Positions 1-7,997 of a DNA stretch of 64,000 bases are shown here, piece after piece. The position numbers and the translations under genes were made by a program. The notes under the pieces were generated by a model. The model was not told the DNA's origin, did not search any database, and saw nothing but the letters and a program-made list of their open reading frames with translations. The DNA comes from Secundilactobacillus angelensis (GTDB lineage Bacteria > Bacillota > Bacilli > Lactobacillales > Lactobacillaceae): NCBI RefSeq assembly GCF_012641075.1, contig NZ_JAAXLJ010000002.1, positions 147,975 to 211,974 of the forward strand. The letters run 5' to 3'. Position 1 is the stretch's first letter. Every line of letters starts with the position of its first letter.

Positions 1-241
1 CAAATAGCCACATGACCTTCAAATCAGCTCGACCCACTTTAAGGTAATTATCCATATAATTGCTTAAAATCATCGGTAGCATAATATTGACGACGCTGAC
101 AAGAGCAGCTAAAACGATGGCAACAATAAAGTGCCGCCAGTATGGCTTAGCGTACCCAATCAAACGTGAAACAATGCTCATCTGCTCCTTCACTGGGATA
201 GTCTTCGCCCAGGCGGATTCACGTCCATTATTTTTCACCAT
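1..241 (-). CDS. ABC exporter half-transporter, N-terminal part only
   Basis: The first 80 codons of a gene that runs off the window edge. The start ATG reads M-V-K-N-N-G-R-E and is followed by a short cytoplasmic tail. Two hydrophobic stretches follow, about residues 36-55 and from about residue 75 on, as in the first membrane helices of type-I ABC exporters. It overlaps the end of the preceding ABC gene by 14 nt, which suggests translational coupling and a heterodimeric exporter of the YheI/YheH or LmrCD kind. The nucleotide-binding domain lies outside the window, so family and substrate rest on the neighbour. Substrate unknown. Confidence 0.8.
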   Translation of the reverse strand, partial: MVKNNGRESAWAKTIPVKEQMSIVSRLIGYAKPYWRHFIVAIVLAALVSVVNIMLPMILSNYMDNYLKVGRADLKVMWLF

Positions 242-1985
242 TAGCCCCCCTTACCCGCATTTCAAGCTCTTGCCGTTCAAACATCTGCCGGTACCAGCCG
301 TCATGCGCCATTAATTGATCATGAGTACCGCGTTCTGCAACCATCCCGTGGTCCATCACGATAATCTCATCTGCTCGCATCACTGAACTCAACCGGTGTG
401 CCGCGATAATCGTTGTTTTTCCAACTCTCTCACGATGCAAGTTGGTTAAAATTTTACTTTCGGTTTCAGCATCCACAGCTGAAAGGGCGTCGTCCAAAAT
501 GAGCAATTCCGGCTGGATCAGTAACGCCCGGGCAATTGCTACCCGCTGGCGCTGTCCACCAGACAGCGAAACGCCCTCTTCGCCAACTAATGTGTCATAA
601 CCATTTTCAAGCTGGTCAATCTGCGATGCCAAATCAGCATCTTCAACCGCTTGTTCGACTTCTTTATTAGTTGCTTCAGGCTTGGCAAAAGCAATGTTTT
701 CACGAACCGATTCTGAAAACAGGAAACTGTCCTGAGGCACGTAGCCAATCGCTGGTAAATAACTATCTAATTGATAATCAAGAATGTTAGTATCGCCGTA
801 CTTGATCCACCCTTGATAACGTTCAAATTGCCTAAGCAGCAGCCGCATGATTGTAGTCTTCCCAGCACCAACTCTGCCAACGATACCCAGTGTTTTGCCC
901 GCTGGAATTGTAAACGAGACATTCTTAAGTGCCACTTGCGGGTCATCTGGATAATGGAAGTTGACCACGTTAAAATCTAAATCCCCCTCTGGCCGGTGAC
1001 CAACACCTTCTGTTTGATCAACCACTTGAGACTTCTCGTTAATCAGGTTCATCACCCGGTCGTAGCTGGCATTACCACGTTCCATAGTGTTAAACAGCAT
1101 TCCCACGGCAAAAATCGGCCAAATCATCATCGAAAGGTAAGTAATGAACGAAACCAAATTACCAATCGTAATCACGTGACTGACGACCAATGATCCCCCC
1201 ATGACGATGGTAGCAACGTATGCTAAAGCAATAATCACCGTTGTAATAGGATCAAATAACGCATCTAACCGGTTAACCCGACGATTCACGTTAATTGTTT
1301 GATCAACCTGTTGATTAAAATCATCGATGTCTTCTTGTTCTTGGCCGAGACTCTTGATGACCTTGACACCACTGATGCTTTCCTGGGCCTTATTATTTAA
1401 GCGAGAAAAAGCGGCCTGCGAATCACGGAAGGCGATGTTGATTTTCTGACCCAAATAGTACGCCATCACGGCTAATAATGGGAAAGGCAGAACCGCAATT
1501 AACGTCAGTCGCCAATTAACTAAGGTCATCATCGCGATCAACGTTGTTCCACCGGTGATGATGGAGTCGGCAAATTGTAAAATACCGCCACCAGCAACAC
1601 GCTGAACAGCCTGCAAGTCATTGGTAGCACGAGCCATCAAATCCCCCGTACGATACTTCTGATAGAAGGTTTGATCCATCGTCATGTAATGACCAAAGAG
1701 CCGCTGTCTCAGCGTTTTTTCCAGTTTTGCGGCAGCACCCCAAATCGCAGTCCGCCACATGTAGCGGGCACCATACTGGCCAAGTGCTGCAGCCAAAAGA
1801 ATCAATAAATCAACCACTAAACTTTTGACTGTTAACTGATGTCCATGAATCAAATCAACGAGAATACCAATCATCCGTGGCGGAATAACTGCTAACAGAG
1901 CAGTGATTAATAACCCAAGTAAGCCGAATAAATAAGTCTTCCATTCTGCCTTGAAATACCAACCTAATTTTTTAAAGATACTCAT
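228..1985 (-). CDS. ABC exporter, fused permease and ATPase
   Basis: 585 residues, the usual size for a half-size ABC exporter. The N-terminal 300 or so residues hold six hydrophobic helices (first at about 13-35, last near 270-300). The C-terminal part is the ATPase: Walker A G-R-V-G-A-G-K-T-T near residue 370, Q-loop V-P-Q-D-S, signature L-S-G-G-Q-R-Q-R and Walker B L-L-I-L-D-D. Walker B is followed by D rather than the canonical catalytic E, a common feature of the degenerate half of heterodimeric exporters. A strong AGGAGGTGGGG precedes the ATG. It overlaps the next ABC gene, so the two probably form one heterodimer. The family exports drugs, lipids or peptides; the substrate cannot be read here. 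Confidence 0.93.
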   Translation of the reverse strand: MSIFKKLGWYFKAEWKTYLFGLLGLLITALLAVIPPRMIGILVDLIHGHQLTVKSLVVDLLILLAAALGQYGARYMWRTAIWGAAAKLEKTLRQRLFGHYMTMDQTFYQKYRTGDLMARATNDLQAVQRVAGGGILQFADSIITGGTTLIAMMTLVNWRLTLIAVLPFPLLAVMAYYLGQKINIAFRDSQAAFSRLNNKAQESISGVKVIKSLGQEQEDIDDFNQQVDQTINVNRRVNRLDALFDPITTVIIALAYVATIVMGGSLVVSHVITIGNLVSFITYLSMMIWPIFAVGMLFNTMERGNASYDRVMNLINEKSQVVDQTEGVGHRPEGDLDFNVVNFHYPDDPQVALKNVSFTIPAGKTLGIVGRVGAGKTTIMRLLLRQFERYQGWIKYGDTNILDYQLDSYLPAIGYVPQDSFLFSESVRENIAFAKPEATNKEVEQAVEDADLASQIDQLENGYDTLVGEEGVSLSGGQRQRVAIARALLIQPELLILDDALSAVDAETESKILTNLHRERVGKTTIIAAHRLSSVMRADEIIVMDHGMVAERGTHDQLMAHDGWYRQMFERQELEMRVRGANGEK

Positions 1986-2018
1986 ATGGTCCCCACCTCC
2001 TGTATGCCTAACGAAATT

Positions 2019-2044
2019 AAAAAAGACTCGGGATCACCCAAGCC
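2019..2044 (-). terminator. terminator after the UPF0154 gene
   Basis: On the minus strand GGCTTGGG and CCCGAGTC pair around a TGAT loop (two G-U pairs) and are followed by six T. It separates the small membrane protein gene from the ABC pair. Confidence 0.6.
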
Positions 2045-2063
2045 TTCGCTTCAAGAATGCGTA

Positions 2064-2291
2064 TTAGCGCTTTTCTGATTGCTGCTGTTTCATGCTGTTC
2101 ATCATCTGATGCAACTTCTTTTCTGAAGGACGTTGTCCCATTTGCATCATCATCATGCGCAATTGGTCTTCGTTGATCGGCGGGTTCTCACGAATGTACT
2201 TCTCCATGTACCGACGAGCTCCAAAGAAACCAAGTGCTAAACCAGCTAATAAAGCAACGATTACAATTAGAATCCAAATTCCAGTGCTCAA
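2064..2291 (-). CDS. yneF: UPF0154 family small membrane protein (YneF-like)
   Basis: 75 residues: one N-terminal transmembrane helix (about residues 4-26, ending [11 protein letters not shown]) followed by a charged, Met/Gln-rich tail containing [10 protein letters not shown]. This arrangement is characteristic of the UPF0154/YneF family of Firmicutes, whose function is unknown. The protein is probably anchored in the cytoplasmic membrane. It lies near lexA, as in Bacillus where yneF is a few genes from lexA. Confidence 0.85.
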   Translation of the reverse strand: MSTGIWILIVIVALLAGLALGFFGARRYMEKYIRENPPINEDQLRMMMMQMGQRPSEKKLHQMMNSMKQQQSEKR

Positions 2292-2384
2292 GTGGCTGTG
2301 CCTCCTTTACAGTAACTTCCAGTAATCAATATTACACAAGTTTAGACCATTTTAAAAGGGATTCTGAAGGAATCTATCAAACGG

Positions 2385-2627
2385 TTACCGTAAACCCTTC
2401 TTTTTTTGAATTTCCTGAACCTTTTTCGGGGTAACTTCCTTACCGGATTTATCGAAAACACGTAACATTTCAATATCGCTTTTAAAACCTTCACGGAACT
2501 TCTTCAGATACTTTTGCCGAAGGTCTTTGCGTTCGATTTTTTCTAACTCTGTTAAGCCCTCTGCTTTTGCTTTTTTTGCTAATTCATTGATGCGGGCGAT
2601 TAACTCTTTCATTTCAGTTTCTGCCAT
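2385..2627 (-). CDS. DUF896 family protein (YnzC-like)
   Basis: 80 residues from ATG at 2627, chosen because GGGAGTGAG sits a few bases upstream; an in-frame TTG at 2648 lies upstream of that site. The sequence E-L-I-A-R-I-N-E-L-A-K-K and then R-Q-K-Y-L-K-K-F-R-E-G-F is the DUF896 signature, a short helical hairpin protein. Function is unknown. In Bacillus the homologue ynzC lies in the SOS-controlled yneA-yneB-ynzC operon next to lexA, and here too the gene is divergent from lexA, so the same damage-inducible control is plausible. I see no cell-division inhibitor or resolvase gene beside it. Confidence 0.88.
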   Translation of the reverse strand: MAETEMKELIARINELAKKAKAEGLTELEKIERKDLRQKYLKKFREGFKSDIEMLRVFDKSGKEVTPKKVQEIQKKKGLR

Positions 2628-2770
2628 TAATCTCACTCCCTTGTACAAACATGCTTTAACATAATAACTCGAAACCCTTATTGGTTCAAGGAAGAAAGCT
2701 CATATATAGTAAGGAATTTTAAATAACGTGATGAATGGTCGATTAAAAATGCTAAATATCGCCAAAAAAG

Positions 2771-2810
2771 CGAACACTTGTTTGAAATAGGCCGTCAACT
2801 ATGCTATGAT
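2771..2810 (+). promoter_or_regulatory. lexA promoter with SOS box
   Basis: CGAACACTTGTTTG (2771-2784) closely matches the Gram-positive LexA box CGAAC-N4-GTTYG. It overlaps a -35 TTGAAA (2782-2787), with a -10 TATGAT at 2805-2810 and a 17-nt spacer. Repression of lexA by its own product follows from this geometry. A second GTTCG half-site at 2830-2834 is weaker. Confidence 0.8.
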
Positions 2811-2845
2811 AGCGTTAAATCAAACGGAATGTTCGAGGTGAAACC

Positions 2846-3475
2846 ATGACAAAATCTTCAGACTCAAAGCAACTCGCAATTCTGCGATTTATTTATAACC
2901 AGACACAATCACACGGTTATCCGCCAACAGTGCGTGAAATTGGTGAAAAGGTTGGTTTAAGCTCTACTTCAACCGTGCATGGTCACATCGCAAGATTGGC
3001 CAAAAAGGGGTTATTAATTAAGGATCCTACAAAACCGAGGGCCTTGGAAGTCACAGAATTAGGTGTCGAAGCTCTGGGTATTGTGAACACCCCCACCAAG
3101 ATCCCTGTTTTAGGAACGGTGGCTGCTGGAGAACCGATTTTAGCAGTTCAAGAAGCGACCGATTACTTTCCGATTCCCGACGAGTTAATGGATGAAGCTA
3201 GCGACTTATTCATGCTTCAAATTCGCGGTGAAAGTATGATTAACGCTGGTATTTTGAACGGTGACAAAGTGATCGTCAAAAAACAGCACTCTGCCGAGAA
3301 TGGTCAGATTGTGATCGCGATGACCGAGGAAAACGAGGCTACCTGCAAACGATTCTACAAGGAAGATCACTACTATCGCCTACAACCTGAAAACGATACA
3401 ATGGATCCAATCATCCTAAATCAGGTCACTGTCTTAGGCAAAGTCGTTGGGCTGTACCGCGACGAAATTTTTTAA
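2846..3475 (+). CDS. lexA: LexA, SOS repressor
   Basis: 209 residues, normal family length. The N-terminal winged helix-turn-helix (about 1-70) contains P-P-T-V-R-E-I-G and S-S-T-S-T-V-H-G-H. The C-terminal S24-type self-cleavage domain carries the scissile Ala94-Gly95 in T-V-A-A-G-E, the nucleophile Ser130 in R-G-E-S-M and the general base Lys168 in T-C-K-R-F. All parts for RecA-stimulated autocleavage are present. GAGGTG is well placed before the ATG. The operator overlapping its promoter indicates autoregulation. Confidence 0.97.
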   Translation: MTKSSDSKQLAILRFIYNQTQSHGYPPTVREIGEKVGLSSTSTVHGHIARLAKKGLLIKDPTKPRALEVTELGVEALGIVNTPTKIPVLGTVAAGEPILAVQEATDYFPIPDELMDEASDLFMLQIRGESMINAGILNGDKVIVKKQHSAENGQIVIAMTEENEATCKRFYKEDHYYRLQPENDTMDPIILNQVTVLGKVVGLYRDEIF

Positions 3476-3498
3476 AGAACCCGGTTTCACCGAAACTC

Positions 3499-3533
3499 AA
3501 AAAGTCGATTTCATCATTGAAATCGACTTTTTT
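3499..3533. terminator. bidirectional terminator between lexA and mvaS
   Basis: AAAAGTCGATTTCA and TGAAATCGACTTTT pair perfectly around TCAT. A-run on one side and T-run on the other suit both convergent genes. Confidence 0.85.
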
Positions 3534-3541
3534 GTTGCATT

Positions 3542-4708
3542 TTACTTGTTATTCCGATCTAAATATTGTCGCTGATCATGCTGTATCCCCGTCAAAACAA
3601 ACCGGGCGTCATCATCACTTAAATCAAGTAACACATCATGATTTGGTAGTTGTTGCGTAAACAGCCGCTCATACTGTGTCATGTCCAACCGCTGACGACT
3701 TTTAAAATAGGTCGAAAACCACTTTTGTGATTCAGTAGCATCGAATTCATCACTCACTGTACCGCTGAAAAATTCACCTTCTGCACCTGATCCATAACTA
3801 AACAAACCTAATCGCTGTCCTGGTTTCAAAGCAGCGTTGTCGAACAGCGAGCGTAGACTCAAATACAATGATCCTGTGTATAGGTTCCCTACTTGCCGGT
3901 TATACTGCCGACTAGCTTCAAAGTTTGCCATGAGTTCTTTTTGCTGTGACTCACTTGCCTCAGGTAGAATCGCACGCAAGGCTTTTAAGCCCATCTTCGT
4001 AAAGGGGAGGTGGAAAGCAAACGCCGTAAAGTCCCCAATGCTGCGTTTGCTTTGCGCTTGATAATCGCGCCAAACGGCTTTAAAGAAATCAATGTAAACA
4101 TTTTCCGAAAACCGACCGTCCACTAAAGCTTCAGTCCGGTAAAGGGGGCGCCAGAAGTCCATAATATCTTCAGATCTAAAAGCCGTTTCATCATCCAGAT
4201 TGAATAGTTGAGGGTTTGCGCTGATAGTCATAGCGACTGCGCCACCCCCTTGAGTCACCTCACCTGGCGTGTTCAACCCATAGCGAGCGATGTCGGCGCC
4301 GATAACTAACACTTGTTGATCTGGATGTAGTCGAACGAAATCATGTGCGAATTGAACACCCGCTGTGGCACCGTAACAAGCTTGTTTAATTTCCACGGCC
4401 CGAATTGCATCTGGTAATTTCAATAACCGTTTAAGATAAATGGCTGCTGACTTAGAGTTATCAATGCCAGATTCAGTACCAAATAATACCATGGCAATCT
4501 TATCGCGATTAGCATCTGTAACTACCCTAACCGCTGCATTAGCAGCCAGTGTCACAGCATCTTGAGTCACTGGAATGACAGCCTGCTCAGACTGACCAAT
4601 GCCAATTTTATATTTATCCGGTTCCTCGCCCCTTGCATGTGCTAAGTCGACGAGGTCCAAATAAGTCTTGGGCGTATAAAACGCCAACTGGTCGATTCCA
4701 ATTTGCAT
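3542..4708 (-). CDS. mvaS: hydroxymethylglutaryl-CoA synthase
   Basis: 388 residues, typical of bacterial HMG-CoA synthase. It condenses acetyl-CoA with acetoacetyl-CoA for the mevalonate route to isoprenoids. Catalytic Cys111 lies in K-Q-A-C-Y-G-A-T, the general acid/base Glu79 in F-G-T-E-S, and the conserved His in F-A-F-H-L-P-F near residue 233. Lactobacilli use the mevalonate rather than the MEP route, which fits. The gene lies 25 nt after an unidentified ORF on the same strand and is probably co-transcribed with it. No other mevalonate gene is in the window. Confidence 0.96.
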   Translation of the reverse strand: MQIGIDQLAFYTPKTYLDLVDLAHARGEEPDKYKIGIGQSEQAVIPVTQDAVTLAANAAVRVVTDANRDKIAMVLFGTESGIDNSKSAAIYLKRLLKLPDAIRAVEIKQACYGATAGVQFAHDFVRLHPDQQVLVIGADIARYGLNTPGEVTQGGGAVAMTISANPQLFNLDDETAFRSEDIMDFWRPLYRTEALVDGRFSENVYIDFFKAVWRDYQAQSKRSIGDFTAFAFHLPFTKMGLKALRAILPEASESQQKELMANFEASRQYNRQVGNLYTGSLYLSLRSLFDNAALKPGQRLGLFSYGSGAEGEFFSGTVSDEFDATESQKWFSTYFKSRQRLDMTQYERLFTQQLPNHDVLLDLSDDDARFVLTGIQHDQRQYLDRNNK

Positions 4709-4733
4709 AATATTCTCCTTACTGCAGTTTTCG

Positions 4734-5123
4734 TTAGTCTCCTAAATAGTGATAATTATAATCCATGCCTTGCTTATACAACTGATAGGAGGCCTCAGTT
4801 TCATCCGCAAAGATCACCGAAATGGCAGGTGTTCCCCATGATGAATAACCCCAAAAAACGGTGTCATCATAGTCGTAACTGTCATTAGGTTTACGGTAAA
4901 ATCCCCGTGTACGGTCCCAGACCGTGCCATGAGTCCGTATCCAGTCCTCTGCGATGCCGGCTTTGACTTCATCCAGCCGTTCGTCGTTATCTAAGATCAG
5001 CTGTCGCAACTGATCCCAGTCAATCTGCCAATCATGCTGCTTGGGCCGGGGCTTCCCCGGTTGATAAACCGTTGAAGATTCAATAACGTTTAATTCAATC
5101 GGGACCAGGTCTTGAAAACGCAT
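4734..5123 (-). CDS. unidentified protein upstream of mvaS
   Basis: 129 residues from ATG at 5123, 8 nt after AAGGAG; an in-frame GTG upstream sits on the Shine-Dalgarno and is unlikely. The protein is acidic, rich in Trp and Tyr, without signal peptide or membrane helix. The C-terminal half has a dense aromatic block around residues 80-125 (Y-D-Y-D-D-T, W-G-Y-S-S-W-G-T, then Y-N-Y-H-Y-L-G-D at the end). I do not recognise the family. It precedes mvaS by 25 nt, so the two are likely one transcript; that does not prove a role in isoprenoid synthesis. Confidence 0.75.
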   Translation of the reverse strand: MRFQDLVPIELNVIESSTVYQPGKPRPKQHDWQIDWDQLRQLILDNDERLDEVKAGIAEDWIRTHGTVWDRTRGFYRKPNDSYDYDDTVFWGYSSWGTPAISVIFADETEASYQLYKQGMDYNYHYLGD

Positions 5124-5287
5124 TTGAATCACTCCTTATAATTAAATTCACTAATTACTGCTTCTGCTTTTCATTTATTCCCATACCATGCTATCATAGT
5201 ATTAACCGCTTACCAAGCAGTGTCTTCACAACGAACGGCTGTTACAAAGAAACGCAAACTAATTTTATCTAAGATGGGGTGTTGAGA

Positions 5288-5554
5288 TTGGTAAGTACTA
5301 CAATTAAGGTCGTTGCATCAGATGGATTAACAGGCGATGTTGTCAATCAACTGACCAATGAATTATCAAAATATCAATTTAAAATCATGCTTAAGTATCA
5401 GGGAACCACCACGATTGCCACTAGTTCACTTGGCGTCATGAGTTTAGGCGTCCCCAGTGGTGCTAATATAGAATTGAGTGTTGATGGTACCACTGATCAA
5501 TTGGAAAAAGTTATTCAAACTTTGATAGATAAACAGCTGGTTGCCAAAATATAA
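5288..5554 (+). CDS. HPr-like protein lacking the phosphorylatable histidine
   Basis: From TTG at 5288, 7 nt after GGGGTG, the protein is 88 residues, the length of HPr, and begins M-V-S like many HPr proteins. GTG at 5279 or TTG at 5282 are alternatives but too close to the ribosome site. The segment S-S-L-G-V-M-S-L-G-V-P-S-G-A matches the HPr regulatory Ser46 loop and following helix. The active-site segment, normally G-I-H-A-R-P-A, reads G-L-T-G-D-V-V, so His15 and Arg17 are gone. It cannot be the general phosphotransferase carrier. Bacillus Crh also lacks His15 but keeps A-R-P; this protein is more diverged. A regulatory role through the Ser site is inference. Confidence 0.8.
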   Translation: MVSTTIKVVASDGLTGDVVNQLTNELSKYQFKIMLKYQGTTTIATSSLGVMSLGVPSGANIELSVDGTTDQLEKVIQTLIDKQLVAKI

Positions 5555-5563
5555 CCTCCAATC

Positions 5564-5596
5564 ATTAACCGATTGCCGATGAAGCAGTCGGTTAAT
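5564..5596 (+). terminator. hairpin after the HPr-like gene
   Basis: ATTAACCGATTGC pairs with GCAGTCGGTTAAT (one G-U) around a 7-nt loop, followed by an AT-rich but not T-only stretch. Probable weak terminator. Confidence 0.5.
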
Positions 5597-5674
5597 TTAA
5601 TAAAAAATAAATTTTATCCGAGTTATACTATTACTACAACCATTACAACGAAAATGTTTAAGGGGATTTTATTA

Positions 5675-6778
5675 ATGCAATTATCAAAACAATTATTAAC
5701 TGGGCTGGTTACAGCTGGTGCCGTCTTTTTTGTCGGCGCACATAGCGCCAGTGCCGCTCTTAGTCCTAACAGTTCACAGCCACGAACTGATATGGTCGAC
5801 TTATCCAGTTGGCAGTCCAATCTGGGGGCCAGCGATTACCAAAAAATGCACGATGCTGGGGTTAAAGCGGTGGCTATCAAAGCTACTGAAGGCACATCTT
5901 ATAAGAGTCCCGTTTTGTCTTCACAGACACAGAATGCGCAAAACGCAGGCTTGTCCGTTAACTATTACCATTTCGCTCATTTCACCTCCATCGATAGTGC
6001 TAAAGCAGAAGCTCAGAACTTTATTAACGCTGTTCAGTCTGTCACCAGCTCAAAGAGTATGGTCATGGTAGTAGACTTTGAATCCAGCGAACTTTCAGGC
6101 CTATCCAAGAGTCAAAACGACGCTGACCTTGCAGCCTTCGACAGTGTCTTAAACGCAGCTGGATACAATAAAACTGACTTATACACAATGGCCAGCTGGG
6201 TTGGCAGCAAAATTGATACCAACGATAGTAATAAGGGCTGGATCGCACAGTGGCCTTCAAACCCAACCGGCACTGAGTATCCTTCTGCTAACGCATGGCA
6301 ATGGGCTTCCGACTATCGCTTCAATGGTGAGTCTCAGAACCTAGACGTCAGCCAGCTAAATAACGATTTCTACGTTAATGGTGATGCCAACACTGCAGCG
6401 CACACCAGTTCAAGCAGTTCAACACCAAAAACGACTCTGGTTAAAGTGCCAGCGCCAGCGCCAACTTCGACTTCCAGCTCAACTTCTAACTACTCGGCTA
6501 GTCGCTCAAATTCAGTTAAGTTAGTTTGGCGGGGTTCAATGCATCGCCACGCTTATTGGACACTTTCTGGTGCCCGCTACTCAAAGCATTTAGGGATTAA
6601 GTATGCTGAGATGAAGAACTTGCCACACACGACCTGGTACACAGATGGTCATGAAAAATTATACCGAAAAGCTTCAAACAACTCGGCAATTTACTACCAC
6701 GTTAGAAGTGGCAATGGCAAACATGCCGGATGGATTTGGCGCGGATATCTCCATGCTGGCGTTAATCCAAACGCATAA
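5675..6778 (+). CDS. secreted GH25 lysozyme (muramidase) with wall-binding tail
   Basis: 367 residues from ATG at 5675, 9 nt after AAGGGG. A signal peptide (K5, hydrophobic 7-21, cleavage after S-A-S-A at 27) sends it outside. The GH25 barrel (about 38-235) shows D-M-V-D-L-S-S-W-Q with Asp42 and the catalytic pair Asp134/Glu136 in V-V-D-F-E. It should cut the MurNAc-GlcNAc bond of peptidoglycan. A Ser/Thr/Pro-rich linker (about 240-285) leads to an 80-residue C-terminal module rich in Trp, Tyr, His and Arg, similar to tails on many lactobacillar wall proteins. Cell-wall turnover is the likely role; no holin or phage genes are nearby. Confidence 0.93.
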   Translation: MQLSKQLLTGLVTAGAVFFVGAHSASAALSPNSSQPRTDMVDLSSWQSNLGASDYQKMHDAGVKAVAIKATEGTSYKSPVLSSQTQNAQNAGLSVNYYHFAHFTSIDSAKAEAQNFINAVQSVTSSKSMVMVVDFESSELSGLSKSQNDADLAAFDSVLNAAGYNKTDLYTMASWVGSKIDTNDSNKGWIAQWPSNPTGTEYPSANAWQWASDYRFNGESQNLDVSQLNNDFYVNGDANTAAHTSSSSSTPKTTLVKVPAPAPTSTSSSTSNYSASRSNSVKLVWRGSMHRHAYWTLSGARYSKHLGIKYAEMKNLPHTTWYTDGHEKLYRKASNNSAIYYHVRSGNGKHAGWIWRGYLHAGVNPNA

Positions 6779-6795
6779 ATCAACCATTCAATCAC

Positions 6796-6834
6796 AAAAC
6801 GGCGGAAAACCTGAATTGGGTTATCCGCCGTTTT
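6796..6834 (+). terminator. terminator after the lysozyme gene
   Basis: AAAACGGCGGA and TCCGCCGTTTT form an 11-bp stem around a 17-nt loop, ending in a short T-run. Confidence 0.75.
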
Positions 6835-6910
6835 AAGTATTTTCAGCAGCGTTCCCCACTCTCTTTTAAAGGGAAAATGCTATACTATTCTTTGAGAAGG
6901 AGTGACAAAT

Positions 6911-7072
6911 ATGACTGAAAAACCCGAAAAGCCGAAGACGACATTTAAAAAAATTCGTCGCGGTATGCCTGGCAACTGTCCTCAATGTCACCACGAAATG
7001 ACGATTTATTACGGCATGAATCACTGCCCTTCATGTGGTTATCTATTCAGATCAAATTTCATTGTCAAATAG
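6911..7072 (+). CDS. 53-residue zinc-ribbon protein
   Basis: A short gene starting ATG at 6911, with GAAGGAG 6-7 nt upstream. A lysine-rich N-terminus (E-K-P-E-K-P-K) is followed by C-P-Q-C-H and, 14 residues later, C-P-S-C-G-Y, a classical four-cysteine zinc ribbon. The stop lies 15 nt before the DUF805 gene start, so the two are probably one operon. I know of no assigned function. Zinc ribbons this small bind nucleic acid or scaffold a partner; neither is shown here. Confidence 0.8.
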   Translation: MTEKPEKPKTTFKKIRRGMPGNCPQCHHEMTIYYGMNHCPSCGYLFRSNFIVK

Positions 7073-7087
7073 TTTAGGAGCATGCTG

Positions 7088-7474
7088 ATGATTCAAAACT
7101 ACCTCGATTACTGGTCGAAAATGACTGTCTTCAATGCAACTGCAACGAGGAGACAATACTGGACAGCCTATATCATAAATGCTTTCGTCATCTGGCTTTA
7201 CGCACTGCTCACCCATCAATCTCAATATTATATGAGTGGGCACTATCAAATTGCAACTGACGCGAATTCAATCATTTTCGGGCTCATTTTAATGCTTGTG
7301 TGGCTCGCCAATTTTACGATCCGTGCTCGGCGACTCCACGACTCCAACCACAGTAATTGGTGGCTGATCATTTCGATTATCCCCGTGATTGGTGTGGTGT
7401 GGCTGTTTATTCTACTTCTGATGCCAACAGTAGATAATCAACGTTGGCCATTAAATCAGTCTCAAGTTCAGTAA
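7088..7474 (+). CDS. DUF805 family membrane protein
   Basis: 128 residues from ATG at 7088, 7 nt after AGGAG; ATG at 7082 is only 1 nt from that site. The opening Y-W-S-K-M-T-V-F-N-A-T-A-T-R-R-Q-Y-W and the motif A-R-R-L-H-D-S-N-H-S-N-W-W are diagnostic of DUF805 (YhaH-like) inner-membrane proteins. Three to four hydrophobic segments are visible, around residues 26-42, 60-80 and 95-115. Function is unknown in the family. Probably co-transcribed with the zinc-ribbon gene just upstream. Confidence 0.9.
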   Translation: MIQNYLDYWSKMTVFNATATRRQYWTAYIINAFVIWLYALLTHQSQYYMSGHYQIATDANSIIFGLILMLVWLANFTIRARRLHDSNHSNWWLIISIIPVIGVVWLFILLLMPTVDNQRWPLNQSQVQ

Positions 7475-7504
7475 TATTGTCTAAGCACTTAATCTACACA
7501 AAAT

Positions 7505-7547
7505 AAAACATCAGTCACATTTTCTCAAGGTAAATGGCTGATGTTTT
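7505..7547. terminator. bidirectional terminator between DUF805 and usp genes
   Basis: AAAACATCAG at 7506 pairs with CTGATGTTTT at 7538 around a 22-nt loop, with A and T runs on the two flanks. Confidence 0.7.
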
Positions 7548-7556
7548 GTCGTTTCA

Positions 7557-7997
7557 TTATTCAGTTTTCTCTTCGTCATTAACAACTAAAACTTGGACGT
7601 TTGCATGCCGCACAACGTAAGCGGTAGTAGATCCAATCAGGATGCGGTTCAACGCATCCGCACCCGATTTACCAATAACGATTAAGTCAAAATCTTTTTT
7701 ATTAGCCGTCTCAACAATAACATTCTTTGGTGACCCATGATCAATCACTGTTTCGGCGTCAATTCCAGCCGCTTCAGTGGTCTTTTTCCCCGCGGCGATG
7801 ACCTCTCTGGCATGCTGCCTTAATTCACTTTGGATATCCATCGGAACGTTTCCAGCAGCTAACGTCATTCGAGCCTCATCAACCACCGCCATTAACGTAA
7901 TCTTAGAACCAAAATAACGACTGATCTTAATCGCAACATTTAACGCCGACATTGAATTATCACTACCATCAAGTGGAACTAAAATATGTGAGAACAT
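7557..7997 (-). CDS. universal stress protein, UspA family
   Basis: 146 residues from ATG at 7997, 8 nt after AAAGGAG; the ATG six bases upstream is too close to that site. The Usp fold is clear: H-I-L-V-P-L-D-G-S at the N-terminus and the ATP-binding signature G-K-S-G-x-G-x-x(9)-G-S-T-T near residue 110, here reading I-G-K-S-G-A-D-A-L and I-L-I-G-S-T-T. It is therefore likely an ATP-binding type Usp, cytoplasmic and dimeric, helping survival in stress. Monocistronic, ended by a convergent terminator. Confidence 0.95.
   Translation of the reverse strand: MFSHILVPLDGSDNSMSALNVAIKISRYFGSKITLMAVVDEARMTLAAGNVPMDIQSELRQHAREVIAAGKKTTEAAGIDAETVIDHGSPKNVIVETANKKDFDLIVIGKSGADALNRILIGSTTAYVVRHANVQVLVVNDEEKTE

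Noticed and set aside
2830..2834. A second full LexA box just before the lexA start.
   Set aside because: Only one half-site (GTTCG) fits; the other half has several mismatches.
5675..6778. A prophage endolysin reading of the GH25 lysozyme.
   Set aside because: It has its own Sec signal peptide and no holin, tail or integrase genes nearby, so a chromosomal wall hydrolase is more likely.
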